DNA of 64,000 bases, from NCBI GenBank assembly GCA_902785575.1, contig CACZZF010000005.1, positions 62,001 to 126,000 of the forward strand, read 5' to 3'. A program made the translations under genes and the position numbers. Positions 1-7,836 of the stretch are shown in pieces; the stretch's first letter is position 1; the number at the start of each line of letters is the position of its first letter. Under the pieces are notes generated by a model. The model was not told the DNA's origin. It saw only the letters and a list, made by a program, of their open reading frames with translations, and searched no databases. Source of the DNA: an uncultured Bacteroidia bacterium. GTDB taxonomy: Bacteria; Bacteroidota; Bacteroidia; Bacteroidales; UBA932.

Positions 1-219
1 GAGGTTCACGAAATAGAGTTTGCCAAGGACCATTGTGTCTTTAACTTCCTGGAGATTAGCGGAGGTGCTATTAGCGACATTATTACCGTCAATGCTTTTC
101 TCACTGTTAATAGTGGTGTCGTCAGATAAGTTTGTCGTCTTCGCCTTCGCGCCATTGTTGAAGCAGGCTGTAGATAGAGTGGTAAGTCCCGCGACTAAGA
201 GAATTGCGATATTCTTCAT
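1..219 (-). CDS. Putative lipoprotein, 3' part beyond the window
   Basis: Seventy-three codons read on the minus strand from the ATG at 219-217 to the window edge without a stop. The first 19 residues (MKNIAILLVAGLTTLSTAC) form a lipoprotein signal peptide: a lysine, a hydrophobic core and a cysteine at the expected place. The mature part seen so far is rich in Asn, Ser, Thr and Asp, as in a flexible linker next to a lipid anchor, and ends near VLGKLYFVNL, which may begin a folded domain. It is therefore probably a periplasmic or surface lipoprotein. No family can be assigned from this fragment. The plus-strand frame over the same bases looks like a shadow. Confidence 0.6.
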   Translation of the reverse strand, partial: MKNIAILLVAGLTTLSTACFNNGAKAKTTNLSDDTTINSEKSIDGNNVANSTSANLQEVKDTMVLGKLYFVNL

Positions 220-290
220 ATACTTTGACCTTTAGTTTTCGATTAATAACTGATAATCAAAGCCAATATAGCACAAAATATTAAAAATAA

Positions 291-322
291 AAAAAAGCAC
301 CGCCATTTCTGCCGGTGCTTTT
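291..322 (-). terminator. Intrinsic terminator after the toxin gene
   Basis: GCACCG and CGGTGC pair around a 10-base loop and are flanked by A and T runs, so the hairpin ends in a U tract when read on the minus strand. It lies about 90 bases beyond the toxin stop and probably ends the antitoxin-toxin transcript. It closely resembles the terminator next to tRNA-Asn at 1445-1484. Confidence 0.7.
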
Positions 323-324
323 GC

Positions 325-334
325 GCTCCTCAAG
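325..334. repeat. Partial copy of the tRNA-Asn 3' end
   Basis: GCTCCTCAAG here matches 1486-1495, the last bases of tRNA-Asn. It sits next to a terminator hairpin that also resembles the one beside the tRNA. The two copies flank the toxin-antitoxin and TonB-domain genes. Read together this resembles an attachment-site duplication or the remnant of a second tRNA copy. No integrase is visible nearby. Confidence 0.4.
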
Positions 335-414
335 ACAGTGAAATGTTGAACCTGTGGCGGGATTTCCTCATAGTTGTCAAGTTTGTTGACGAGAATCGGG
401 AGTGGCTTAAGCCA

Positions 415-687
415 TTATTTAAAGAGGTCCGAATGTGAACCCAATCTGACCAGTTTAATCTGGTGCAGGGATTCATCAATCCAGATTAAAAGGAAATCGT
501 TCTGGACGTGGCATTCCATACAATCATTGTATTCACCGCTGAGTCTGTGTGGCTTATAGGATGCGTCAACTTTGCCATTATCCCGAAGTTGCTGAAGCAC
601 GGCCTTGAGAGCTTTTATTCTATCAGATTGCCCCTTATATCGCTTCAAGTCCTTCTTAAACCTTGTAGAATAGACAATTTCCCACAT
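415..687 (-). CDS. RelE/YafQ-like type II toxin
   Basis: About 90 residues if started at the ATG at 687, one base after the antitoxin stop; an upstream in-frame start would overlap the antitoxin. The sequence has the RelE/YafQ pattern: an N-terminal strand and basic helix (YSTRFKKDLKRYKGQ), a middle loop with HRLSGEYNDCMECHV, then the strand LLIWIDE and a C-terminal RLGSHSDLF. Toxins of this family are ribosome-dependent mRNA endonucleases; the HxL-G-Y segment and the C-terminal GSHS histidine are typical conserved positions. It is translated with the antitoxin upstream and followed by a terminator. The family call is firm; target specificity is unknown. Confidence 0.85.
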   Translation of the reverse strand: MWEIVYSTRFKKDLKRYKGQSDRIKALKAVLQQLRDNGKVDASYKPHRLSGEYNDCMECHVQNDFLLIWIDESLHQIKLVRLGSHSDLFK

Positions 688-688
688 A

Positions 689-937
689 TTACAATTCCGC
701 CACAAATCCCTCCAAACTATCCACGTCAAGTTTATTCATCGGCTTCCCGGAACGAGCCTCTTCAATGGCCGCTATTGTTTCATCGTTAGGTTCATTATAA
801 GCGATGTCCATCAGGACAGTCTCAACATAGTTGTTGAGGCTCCTGTTTTCCTTTTTCGCCTTCATTTTCAGACGATGAATTAAATCCTTGTTTAATCGGA
901 AGGCGGTTTGTACCTTTGTTACAGATGATCCAATCAT
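689..937 (-). CDS. RHH/RelB-like antitoxin
   Basis: Eighty-two residues, first gene of a two-gene operon with the RelE-like toxin. The N-terminal part (TKVQTAFRLNKDLIHRLKMKAKKENRSLN) has the layout of a ribbon-helix-helix DNA-binding domain: a short strand with alternating polar residues, then two basic helices. The C-terminal part (about 52-82) is acidic and should wrap the toxin. Antitoxins of this type repress their own promoter; three TTGTTATA/TATAACAA half-sites lie directly upstream at 940-982, which fits. Confidence 0.85.
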   Translation of the reverse strand: MIGSSVTKVQTAFRLNKDLIHRLKMKAKKENRSLNNYVETVLMDIAYNEPNDETIAAIEEARSGKPMNKLDVDSLEGFVAEL

Positions 938-939
938 TT

Positions 940-982
940 TTGTTATATTTTATATTACAAATGTATAACAATATTATAACAA
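940..982. promoter_or_regulatory. Probable operator of the toxin-antitoxin operon
   Basis: TTGTTATA at 940-947 faces two direct copies of its complement, TATAACAA, at 964-971 and 975-982. The direct copies start 11 bases apart, about one helical turn, which is the usual spacing for ribbon-helix-helix dimers bound side by side. The block covers the very AT-rich region just upstream of the antitoxin ATG. Binding is inferred, not shown. Confidence 0.55.
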
Positions 983-1006
983 ATACAATTTTTTTTTACA
1001 AGGCTG

Positions 1007-1444
1007 TTGAAGAAACTCGTCGCGATCCCGGTTTTGTTGATTTTTTGTTTTGCCTGTTATCACCCAAGAACTGGGGTTGATACAGAGGTTTCAGATACCA
1101 TTTCAGTCTATGAGCCAGATGCCGTACCGTTTGATCAAGTAGATATTAAACCGCAATTCAATGATAGGGACGTCAACGATTTCTCGGAATGGGTTATTAG
1201 CCGGTTCAAGATACCTGATTCTGTCGCTGAATCGGATATTATCGGGCGTGTTGTGATCCAATTCACAATAGGAACCGATGGCTCGGTAAGAGATATAAAA
1301 GTTTTGAAAAGCCTTGATAAAGATATAGATGCAGAGGTTGTACGAGTTGTTGGAGCCTCTCCTAAATGGAGTCCCGGTAAGAATGCTGATGATGTTGCAG
1401 TGCCAGTTTTATATGATTACTCGTTTCTCTATATCATAAGATAA
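1007..1444 (+). CDS. TonB C-terminal-domain lipoprotein
   Basis: One hundred and forty-five residues from a TTG start that has AAGG a few bases upstream; no better ATG precedes the signal peptide. Residues 1-17 (MKKLVAIPVLLIFCFAC) form a lipoprotein signal with Cys17 as the likely lipidated residue. Residues about 85-145 match the TonB C-terminal fold: GRVVIQFTIGTDGSV, then a helix with DIDAEVVRVVGASPKWSPG and the closing strand VAVPVLYDYSF. There is no Pro-rich spacer and no TonB-type transmembrane anchor, so this is a periplasmic lipoprotein that carries the domain alone, as is common in Bacteroidetes. Its partner is unknown. Confidence 0.75.
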   Translation: MKKLVAIPVLLIFCFACYHPRTGVDTEVSDTISVYEPDAVPFDQVDIKPQFNDRDVNDFSEWVISRFKIPDSVAESDIIGRVVIQFTIGTDGSVRDIKVLKSLDKDIDAEVVRVVGASPKWSPGKNADDVAVPVLYDYSFLYIIR

Positions 1445-1484
1445 AAAAAAAAAGCACCGGCATTGCTGCTGGTGCTTTTTTTCT
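1445..1484. terminator. Bidirectional terminator between TonB-domain gene and tRNA-Asn
   Basis: GCACCGGC (1454-1461) pairs with GCTGGTGC (1468-1475), with a long A run before and a T run after. It can end the plus-strand TonB-domain transcript and, read from the other side, the minus-strand tRNA transcript. Confidence 0.8.
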
Positions 1485-1486
1485 TG

Positions 1487-1560
1487 CTCCTCAAGTAGGA
1501 CTTGAACCTACGACCCCCTGATTAACAGTCAGGTGCTCTAACCAACTGAGCTATTGAGGA
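1487..1560 (-). tRNA. tRNA-Asn (anticodon GTT)
   Basis: Seventy-four bases fold as a cloverleaf on the minus strand: acceptor stem TCCTCAA/TTGAGGA with a G discriminator, D arm AGCTCAGTTGGTTAGAGC, anticodon arm CTGACTGTTAATCAG with GTT, and T arm GTAGGTTCAAGTCCTAC. CCA is not encoded at the 3' end. This is a firm call. Confidence 0.97.
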
Positions 1561-1636
1561 AGGTTAGTTCCCTTTCGGGATTGCAAAGGTACAACAAAAA
1601 GATATTTCTCCAAATTTTTTTGAGTGTTTTTTTGAT

Positions 1637-1644
1637 TATATTTG
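1637..1644 (+). promoter_or_regulatory. Candidate -7 element for the long plus-strand operon
   Basis: TATATTTG matches the Bacteroidetes -7 consensus TAnnTTTG and lies 22 bases before the HU-like gene start. The region upstream is T-rich but has no TTTG at the best -33 distance, so confidence is moderate. Confidence 0.4.
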
Positions 1645-1666
1645 TAAGAATAATCGCGACATTGAG

Positions 1667-2365
1667 ATGGATATCGACCTTTTCTCTGGAATAGTGAAGG
1701 ATTTGCTCCTTGACAATGATGAAGTTACGTTGCCAGGACTAGGGACATTTGTCTCCGAACTTATGCCTTCAACTTTTTCCGATAAGGGTTACACGATCAA
1801 CCCTCCTTACCGCCGTCTCTCATTCCGTCAGCGCTGGGATGAGTCGGACAATATTCTTTCGGATTTCTATTCCGAGACTAACGGTATCGACCGGGATAAG
1901 GCGGAGAAGATTGTGGGTGAGTTCGTCTCCGGACTGAAAGAGACTCTTCAAGCGAAAAAAGTCGTGGTCCTTCCAGGGTTGGGACGTCTCCGGGCAACCA
2001 AGGAAAACGCCTTCTTCTTTATCGCTGACGAGGATCTGGACATATATCCTTATGGTTACGGTCTTGAGCCTGTCTCTTTGAAGGCGCACGAGGAGACCCC
2101 GGAGGAGATTGAGGCCGCCGTGAAGGAACTCCAGGAGGTGGTCGAGCCTCCGCGGACTCCAGTTGTGACTGAAGTGGCTTCAGGTGAGGCTGAAAAGGGC
2201 CCGGTTCCGAAAAGAAAAAGACGCCCTTGGCTGGTGGCCGCGTTGAGTGTGGCCGGTGCCGCGGTTGTGTTCATCGGAGTGTTTATGCTGCTGGCCAGGA
2301 TAGCCCCTGACTTCATCGACCAGCTGCTTTACACAGAAGAAGAATTGAGGATCATCAATTATTGA
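1667..2365 (+). CDS. CCDC81-like HU-domain membrane protein
   Basis: Two hundred and thirty-two residues. Residues 1-55 and about 70-130 are two copies of the Bacteroidetes CCDC81-like HU fold, each with the PGLGTF / PGLGRL loop. A Lys/Arg-rich stretch (KRKRRP, about 181-186) precedes one transmembrane helix at about 189-210 (LVAALSVAGAAVVFIGVFMLL), leaving a short tail outside. In this family the HU part is usually cytoplasmic and the far side often carries a SPOR domain, which is absent here, so this is a short version. It may link DNA or another ligand to the cell envelope. It heads the run of peptidoglycan-recycling genes, eight bases before the Nudix gene. Function remains inferred. Confidence 0.7.
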   Translation: MDIDLFSGIVKDLLLDNDEVTLPGLGTFVSELMPSTFSDKGYTINPPYRRLSFRQRWDESDNILSDFYSETNGIDRDKAEKIVGEFVSGLKETLQAKKVVVLPGLGRLRATKENAFFFIADEDLDIYPYGYGLEPVSLKAHEETPEEIEAAVKELQEVVEPPRTPVVTEVASGEAEKGPVPKRKRRPWLVAALSVAGAAVVFIGVFMLLARIAPDFIDQLLYTEEELRIINY

Positions 2366-2372
2366 TAATCAG

Positions 2373-2966
2373 ATGTTTGAGCTTATTTATCCAGTTGACC
2401 CCGCCCCGTTGCTTCCTCTCCCTACTGTGGACAAGCCTGGGATAAGGTCGATGTCTGGCTCCGAGATGTTACCTATTGTCGAGGAGAATGGCCTGGTTAT
2501 CGGGCAGGCCTCCAGGAAGGATGTCCATTCAGGACTCAAATTGTTGCATCCTGTGGTCCATTTGCATATCCTTAACCGTTCCTCGGAGTTATTCCTCCAG
2601 AAAAGATCCATGACTAAAGACCTGCTTCCCGGGAGGTGGGACACAGCTGTCGGAGGCCATGTGGATTACGGTGAGTTGATTGAGGGAGCCTTATATAGGG
2701 AAGCTTTCGAGGAGTTGGGTTTCAGCGCGTTCAACCCTACTTGGCTAAAGACTTATATATGGGAAAGTCCCACAGAGAAAGAACTTGTCAATGTGTTCGC
2801 TGCCGTAGGCAATTTCAAGATAGAGTCTTTCAATCTTGACGAAGTGGCTGATTGCCGGTACTGGACTATGGAGGAGATATTCTCGTCGTTGGGCAAAGGA
2901 ATATTCACTCCCAATTTCGAGCATGAGTTCTCCGAGATGAAGGAATCCCTTTTGGCTCTTCTGTGA
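2373..2966 (+). CDS. Nudix hydrolase
   Basis: One hundred and ninety-seven residues. The Nudix box is intact (GX5EX7REUXEEXGU): GGHVDYGELIEG followed by REAFEELGF at about residues 89-111, with the REAFEE metal ligands. The flanking PIVEENGLVIGQASR and LPGRWDTAVGGH are typical of Nudix enzymes related to isopentenyl-diphosphate isomerase and YfcD. It should cleave a nucleoside diphosphate linked to another group, but the substrate cannot be read from sequence. The ATG at 2454 (MSGSEMLP) is an alternative start closer to the family norm. It overlaps the next gene by one base (TGATG), so the two are probably translated together. Confidence 0.85.
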   Translation: MFELIYPVDPAPLLPLPTVDKPGIRSMSGSEMLPIVEENGLVIGQASRKDVHSGLKLLHPVVHLHILNRSSELFLQKRSMTKDLLPGRWDTAVGGHVDYGELIEGALYREAFEELGFSAFNPTWLKTYIWESPTEKELVNVFAAVGNFKIESFNLDEVADCRYWTMEEIFSSLGKGIFTPNFEHEFSEMKESLLALL

Positions 2967-5233
2967 TGGGAACCGAGATAGAAAAATTCATACGGGACCA
3001 ACTCTCTGTCTGGCCTTTGGCGGCCGGGAATTACCGTGATCTCCGTAAAGCAAAGACTAAGACTCTCAATGTGGGAGGCCTTGATGTGACCGTTCAGTTC
3101 AATCCCGCCCGGAAAGTCTCCTCGGAAGCGGCTTTGGATCCGGAGTCCATCGCGGCGAGACCTTGTTTCCTTTGCCCTGAAAACAGGCCAGCGGAGCAGT
3201 ACAACATTGATTTCGAGGGGCGGAAAGGGAAGATGTACCGCATAACGTTGAATCCTTTTCCGATATTCCCGAGACATCTTGTGATATCCAGTTTCCAGCA
3301 TATTCCCCAGTCAATATGGAGACGTTATCAGGACATGCTGGACTTCGTCAAGGAGAATGAGCCTTACATTTGTTTTTACAATGGTCCCAAGAGTGGGGCG
3401 TCCGCACCGGACCATTTCCATTTTCAGGCTTGTCCTAAAGGCCGTATGCCTCTTGTCGCCAGAGTCGAGTCCCTTCTGGACTCGGGTGGGCCGAAACTGC
3501 GATATCTGACAAACGTCCGGGAAGCCCGCCTCTTCCATCTGGATGAATATGCGAGAGGAATATATGTCCTCCAAGCTTCCACCCCCAAATCTCAGGCAAA
3601 GCTTTTCTACAGGCTTCTGGATTGCGCCCCGATTTATGAAGGCGATACCGAGCCGAGGATCAATGTCATCACCTGGCGGTCGGGAGGAGAGTTCCGGACA
3701 GTCGTCATATTCCGGGAAAAACATCGTTCCAGCCATTATTTCTCATCCGGTCCTGACCATCTCGCGATGAGCCCGGGATGCGCTGACATGGGAGGAGTGT
3801 TCATTACGACACGTGAGGAGGATTTCAAGAAGCTTGATTCGGCCCTCCTGGGCGAAGTTGTTAGTGAAGTAACTGTGCCTCAGGAAGTTGACAACGATAT
3901 AATCTGGCGTCTTACCCGTACTCAGCAGACGTTGGAGGTCGGGATAATGTCCGCCCCCGAAATTGAGTTTGAGATCATTTCCGATGGTGCAGGGCCTCAA
4001 AGAGTGGCTTATCAAGAGGGGAAGATTTCATACAACGGGGCTCTATATGATGAGTTGGTGTTCGAGGCTCAGACCGAGGCCACTATGTTCGCCGAACCGT
4101 CGTTCATCTTGAAGGATGTGACTATCGGGGTGGATTTCCACTGGGAGCGCAAAGTCACCCACAAATATGCCGGAACGCTCAAATTCATTGTGGACGGCGG
4201 CAAGGTGACCGCTGTCAATGTGATTGGTATTGAAGATTATCTGTTGAGTGTCATTTCTTCCGAGATGAAGTCCTCGGCGGGATTGGAATTCCTTAAAGCT
4301 CATGCTGTTATATCCAGGTCATGGGTCATGGCGCAGATCGCCCACAGGAAGGCCAGGGAAGCTGTCGGCGTCCCGGAAGAGGAGCTTGCCAAGATGAACT
4401 GCGTGCCCGCCCTCGTTACCAAACTCGATTCCTCTATTATCAGTGAAGGTCACGTCTCCTCTGGGATAAGTGGAGATAACAAGGAATATATCAAATGGTT
4501 TGACCATGAGGACCATACTCGCTTCGATGTATGTGCGGATGACCATTGCCAACGCTACCAAGGCCTGTCTATGGTGATTGGGGACACTGTCATGAAGGCG
4601 ATTGACCAGACTTGGGGGATGGTATTGATGTCAGAAGGGGAGATATGTGACGCTCGTTTCTCAAAATGCTGCGGCGGGAGGATGGAACTTTTCAGCACTT
4701 GCTGGGAGGATAAGGATTATCCTTATCTCCAATCACTTCCTGACACTCCGGATGAAAAAGATGGCGCTGATCCTTTCTGCGACACCACCGACGAGACCAT
4801 CCTTTCCCAAGTGCTTAATGACTATGACCTCGAGACCAAGGACTTCTACCGTTGGCGGACAGAATATACGAGAGAGGAAGTCTCCGATCTTGTGCGTCAG
4901 CGCTCAGGGATCGACTTCGGTGTGATCAGGGATCTGGTGCCGATTGAGAGAGGCCCTTCCGGTCGTATAAAGAGACTGCGGATCGAGGGGGACAAAAGAT
5001 CAATGGTCATAGGGAAGGAGTTGATAATCAGGAAGTGGCTTTCCGATTCCCACCTAAAGAGCTCGGCTTTCCAAGTTAAATGGGAAGGTGACAGGCTGAT
5101 TCTTGATGGTTCCGGGTGGGGCCACGGAGTGGGCCTTTGCCAGATCGGTGCGGCTGTGATGGGTGCGAAGGGATATCACTTCGATGAGATATTAAGGCAT
5201 TATTATCCAAGTTCCACAATAGAAAGAATATGA
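2966..5233 (+). CDS. DUF4922 phosphorylase-like / SpoIID-LytB fusion protein
   Basis: About 755 residues from the ATG that overlaps the upstream TGA (a GTG three bases earlier is possible). Residues 1-310 are DUF4922, related to the GalT/Ap4A phosphorylase/GDPGP1 branch of HIT-like enzymes: FLCPENRP, then NPFPIFPRHLVI, and the signature HFHFQACPKG with the H-x-H-x-Q triad. Residues about 330-755 are a SpoIID/LytB domain: IEDYLLSVISSEM, KAHAVISRSW and the C-terminal GWGHGVGLCQIGA. SpoIID enzymes cleave stripped peptidoglycan glycan strands. No signal peptide or membrane helix is visible, which is odd for a SpoIID domain and fits work on muropeptides in the cytoplasm. The gene overlaps the AmpG-like permease by four bases. 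The combined activity is inference. Confidence 0.85.
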   Translation: MGTEIEKFIRDQLSVWPLAAGNYRDLRKAKTKTLNVGGLDVTVQFNPARKVSSEAALDPESIAARPCFLCPENRPAEQYNIDFEGRKGKMYRITLNPFPIFPRHLVISSFQHIPQSIWRRYQDMLDFVKENEPYICFYNGPKSGASAPDHFHFQACPKGRMPLVARVESLLDSGGPKLRYLTNVREARLFHLDEYARGIYVLQASTPKSQAKLFYRLLDCAPIYEGDTEPRINVITWRSGGEFRTVVIFREKHRSSHYFSSGPDHLAMSPGCADMGGVFITTREEDFKKLDSALLGEVVSEVTVPQEVDNDIIWRLTRTQQTLEVGIMSAPEIEFEIISDGAGPQRVAYQEGKISYNGALYDELVFEAQTEATMFAEPSFILKDVTIGVDFHWERKVTHKYAGTLKFIVDGGKVTAVNVIGIEDYLLSVISSEMKSSAGLEFLKAHAVISRSWVMAQIAHRKAREAVGVPEEELAKMNCVPALVTKLDSSIISEGHVSSGISGDNKEYIKWFDHEDHTRFDVCADDHCQRYQGLSMVIGDTVMKAIDQTWGMVLMSEGEICDARFSKCCGGRMELFSTCWEDKDYPYLQSLPDTPDEKDGADPFCDTTDETILSQVLNDYDLETKDFYRWRTEYTREEVSDLVRQRSGIDFGVIRDLVPIERGPSGRIKRLRIEGDKRSMVIGKELIIRKWLSDSHLKSSAFQVKWEGDRLILDGSGWGHGVGLCQIGAAVMGAKGYHFDEILRHYYPSSTIERI

Positions 5234-6510
5234 AAGCTGATGCGTCTCCATGGCGGTGGGTCCCCACATTGTATCTGATTGAAGGCCTGCCCTACGCGAT
5301 AGTCAACACGATAGCACTCGCCATCTTCAAGGATATGGGAGTGGACAACGGCACTCTCGGTCCTCTTACCACCCTGATCAGCCTTCCTTGGCTAATCAAG
5401 CCTCTGTGGAGTCCTTTCATGGACATATTCCGCAGCAAACGATGGTGGATCCTGTTGACCCAATTCACGATGATGGTGACTTTGGCGGTGATCGCTTTCT
5501 GCTTGCCTTTCTGCTCGATGTCAGTGCTTCTGGCTTTATTTGTCATAGTCGCGTTCGCCTCTGCCACCCATGATATCTCAGCCGACGGCTATTATATGCT
5601 GGCCCTTGACAGGCAGCGCCAATCCTCTTTTGTGGGCATCCGCAACACTTTCTACAGGGGCGGACTTGTCCTTGGCCAGGGGCTGCTCGTGATGCTTGGA
5701 GGCGTTCTTCAAAAACGTTCTGGTGATGTTCCCCGCTCATGGGCGATGGTTATATTGATTTGCGCTGTGCTGCTGGCTTTGGTGGCGGTTTATCACCTGT
5801 TCCTTCTTCCCAAAGCCGCTGAGGATCAGGACAAACGGGAGACCAGGTCATCTTCCGCTATTTGGGCGGAGTTTGGAGAGTCATTCCGTTCTTTCTTCCT
5901 GAAGAAAGGAGTGTGGTGGGCGATTGCGTTCCTTCTCCTGTTCAGGCTTCCTGAGGCCCTGTCACTCAATTTGTTGTATCCGTTTTTCAAGGACGGTGCG
6001 GAAGTAGGTGGCCTTGGGGCAGGTACCGAGATGTACGGCCTTGTATATGGCACCTTTGGAGTAGTCGCGCTCCTTCTCGGTGGTATTCTTGGAGGAATAT
6101 ATGCCTCCAAACGTGGCCTGCGCGCGTCAATGTGGCCTATGGCCCTCTCGCTGGCCCTCCCTTGCGCCGTTTATCTCTTCATGGCTATCGCGCATCCGAC
6201 AAGTGTATGGTCAATCGGTTCATTGATCGTTCTTGACCAGTTCGGCTACGGATTCGGATTCACCGCCTACACACTTTTCATGATGCGCTTTGTGGACGGT
6301 CCGTTGAAAACATCCCATTACGCTCTCTGCACAGCTTTCATGTGGCTGTCCATGAAGCTTCCGGCCCTTGTCGCGGGTTACCTCCAGCAATGGCTCGGAT
6401 ATGTGGGCTTCTTCACTTTGGTGATGATTTCATGCTTGGGTACTTTCGCGGCCGCCATTATCGCCCGCTCGAAGATCCTGAGCGCCGATGATGATCTTGT
6501 AAATAATTAA
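5230..6510 (+). CDS. ampG: AmpG-like muropeptide permease (MFS)
   Basis: Four hundred and twenty-six residues with about twelve hydrophobic segments. The N-terminal YLIEGLPYAIVN and the loop LPWLIKPLWSPFMD are hallmarks of the AmpG branch of the major facilitator superfamily. AmpG imports anhydro-muropeptides or disaccharide cell-wall fragments across the inner membrane. The start ATG overlaps the stop of the SpoIID fusion gene (ATGA), and NamZ, a kinase and MurU follow, which agrees with a cell-wall recycling role. Exact cargo (GlcNAc-anhMurNAc or another sugar) cannot be told from sequence; distant MFS transporters share parts of this pattern. Confidence 0.8.
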   Translation: MKADASPWRWVPTLYLIEGLPYAIVNTIALAIFKDMGVDNGTLGPLTTLISLPWLIKPLWSPFMDIFRSKRWWILLTQFTMMVTLAVIAFCLPFCSMSVLLALFVIVAFASATHDISADGYYMLALDRQRQSSFVGIRNTFYRGGLVLGQGLLVMLGGVLQKRSGDVPRSWAMVILICAVLLALVAVYHLFLLPKAAEDQDKRETRSSSAIWAEFGESFRSFFLKKGVWWAIAFLLLFRLPEALSLNLLYPFFKDGAEVGGLGAGTEMYGLVYGTFGVVALLLGGILGGIYASKRGLRASMWPMALSLALPCAVYLFMAIAHPTSVWSIGSLIVLDQFGYGFGFTAYTLFMMRFVDGPLKTSHYALCTAFMWLSMKLPALVAGYLQQWLGYVGFFTLVMISCLGTFAAAIIARSKILSADDDLVNN

Positions 6511-6521
6511 TATTGAATAAT

Positions 6522-7817
6522 ATGCGGACAAGACAATGGTTTATCCTCTCAGCCGCCTTGCTGCTGACATGTTGTGCCCGAGCCTCCGGGAACGCCCCTG
6601 CCTCGGTTACTGTCCTTGACTCTCCGGTGGTCAAAGTCGGGATCGAGGTCCTGGAATCCAGGGGATTCGAAGGTCTGATCGGGAAAAGGGTCGGCTTGGT
6701 CACTAATCCAAGTGGTGTTGACCGTAACCTGCGTTCCACGATCGACATACTGAATGACGCCCCGGAGGTTAATCTGAAGAAGCTCTTCGCCCCGGAGCAT
6801 GGTGTACGCGGAGATATTTATGCTGGTGGCCGTGTCGAGGACGGCAAGGATCCTGTGACAGGTCTTCCCGTATTTTCTCTTTACGGTGCTACTCGTAAGC
6901 CTACCGCGGAGATGGTCTCCGGCCTGGACATAGTTGTGTATGATATACAGGATGTCGGCAGCCGTTCTTATACCTTCATCAGCACCCTCGGCCTGGTGAT
7001 GAGGACTTGCGCTGAGCAGGGGATTGAAGTGATGGTCTTGGATCGCCCTAATCCGTTGGGTGGCAATAAGGTAGAGGGCTGCGTCGTGGAGGATGGCTTC
7101 CACTCTTTCGTCAGCGAGTTCAAGATCCCTTACATCTACGGTCTGACTGTTGGAGAGTTGGCCACCCTGATCAACGAGGAGGGCCTCAATTGTGGTGAGA
7201 AAGGTGACCAGAAACCTCTCAAATGCGAGCTTTCCGTCGTTCCTATGGAGGGCTGGAGCAGGAATATGCTCTTTGAGGATACGAAACTTCCGTGGGTTCT
7301 CCCGTCCCCTAATATTCCATACCCCCAATCCGCCATCAATTATCCCTCAGCCGGAATAGTAGGGGAGTTCCAGAATTATCTGAATATCGGAATAGGCTAT
7401 ACCCTGCCGTTCGGGGTCTTCGCCGCGGAGTGGATAGACGCGGACAAACTAAAAGCCCGTCTGGATAGCTACAACCTTCCTGGGATCGCTTTCAGGACTA
7501 TTCACTTCAAGCCGTTTTCCGGCAGTGCCCAAGGAAAACTGATCCATGGAGTGCAGTATCATTACACCGATTTTGAGGCGGCCTGTTGCACCCTCACTCA
7601 GTTCTATGTGATGCAGGCAATTTACGAATTATACCCCGCGAAGAATCCATTTAAGCTGTCTCCAGGCAGAAATGGAATGATCGATAAAGTTTGTGGTACG
7701 GATTATGTAAGGACGACTTTTGAGAAGCGGTTGAAAGTCGCTGATATCTCGGACTACTGGTCCAAGGATGTCGAAGGTTTCAAGGAGCTCTCCAGAAAGT
7801 ACCTGATGTACGATTAA
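6522..7817 (+). CDS. namZ: NamZ-type exo-beta-N-acetylmuramidase (DUF1343)
   Basis: About 431 residues from ATG 6522; a TTG nine bases upstream is also in frame. An N-terminal signal (MRTRQWFILSAALLLTCCA) indicates export, probably as a lipoprotein although the lipobox is imperfect. The body matches DUF1343: KRVGLVTNPSGVD, LFAPEHGVRGD, VVYDIQDVGSRSYTF and VLDRPNPLGG. DUF1343 enzymes related to Bacillus NamZ release MurNAc from the non-reducing end of glycan strands. MurNAc is the substrate expected for the sugar kinase encoded two genes downstream, so the context supports this call. It follows the AmpG-like gene by about ten bases. Confidence 0.85.
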   Translation: MRTRQWFILSAALLLTCCARASGNAPASVTVLDSPVVKVGIEVLESRGFEGLIGKRVGLVTNPSGVDRNLRSTIDILNDAPEVNLKKLFAPEHGVRGDIYAGGRVEDGKDPVTGLPVFSLYGATRKPTAEMVSGLDIVVYDIQDVGSRSYTFISTLGLVMRTCAEQGIEVMVLDRPNPLGGNKVEGCVVEDGFHSFVSEFKIPYIYGLTVGELATLINEEGLNCGEKGDQKPLKCELSVVPMEGWSRNMLFEDTKLPWVLPSPNIPYPQSAINYPSAGIVGEFQNYLNIGIGYTLPFGVFAAEWIDADKLKARLDSYNLPGIAFRTIHFKPFSGSAQGKLIHGVQYHYTDFEAACCTLTQFYVMQAIYELYPAKNPFKLSPGRNGMIDKVCGTDYVRTTFEKRLKVADISDYWSKDVEGFKELSRKYLMYD

Positions 7818-7836
7818 CTACTAAAACTACTGTAAT

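Noticed and set aside
343..438. 31-codon plus-strand frame (MLNLWRDFLIVV...)
   Set aside because: It overlaps the end of the toxin gene and has no family support. It might be real, but I cannot back it.
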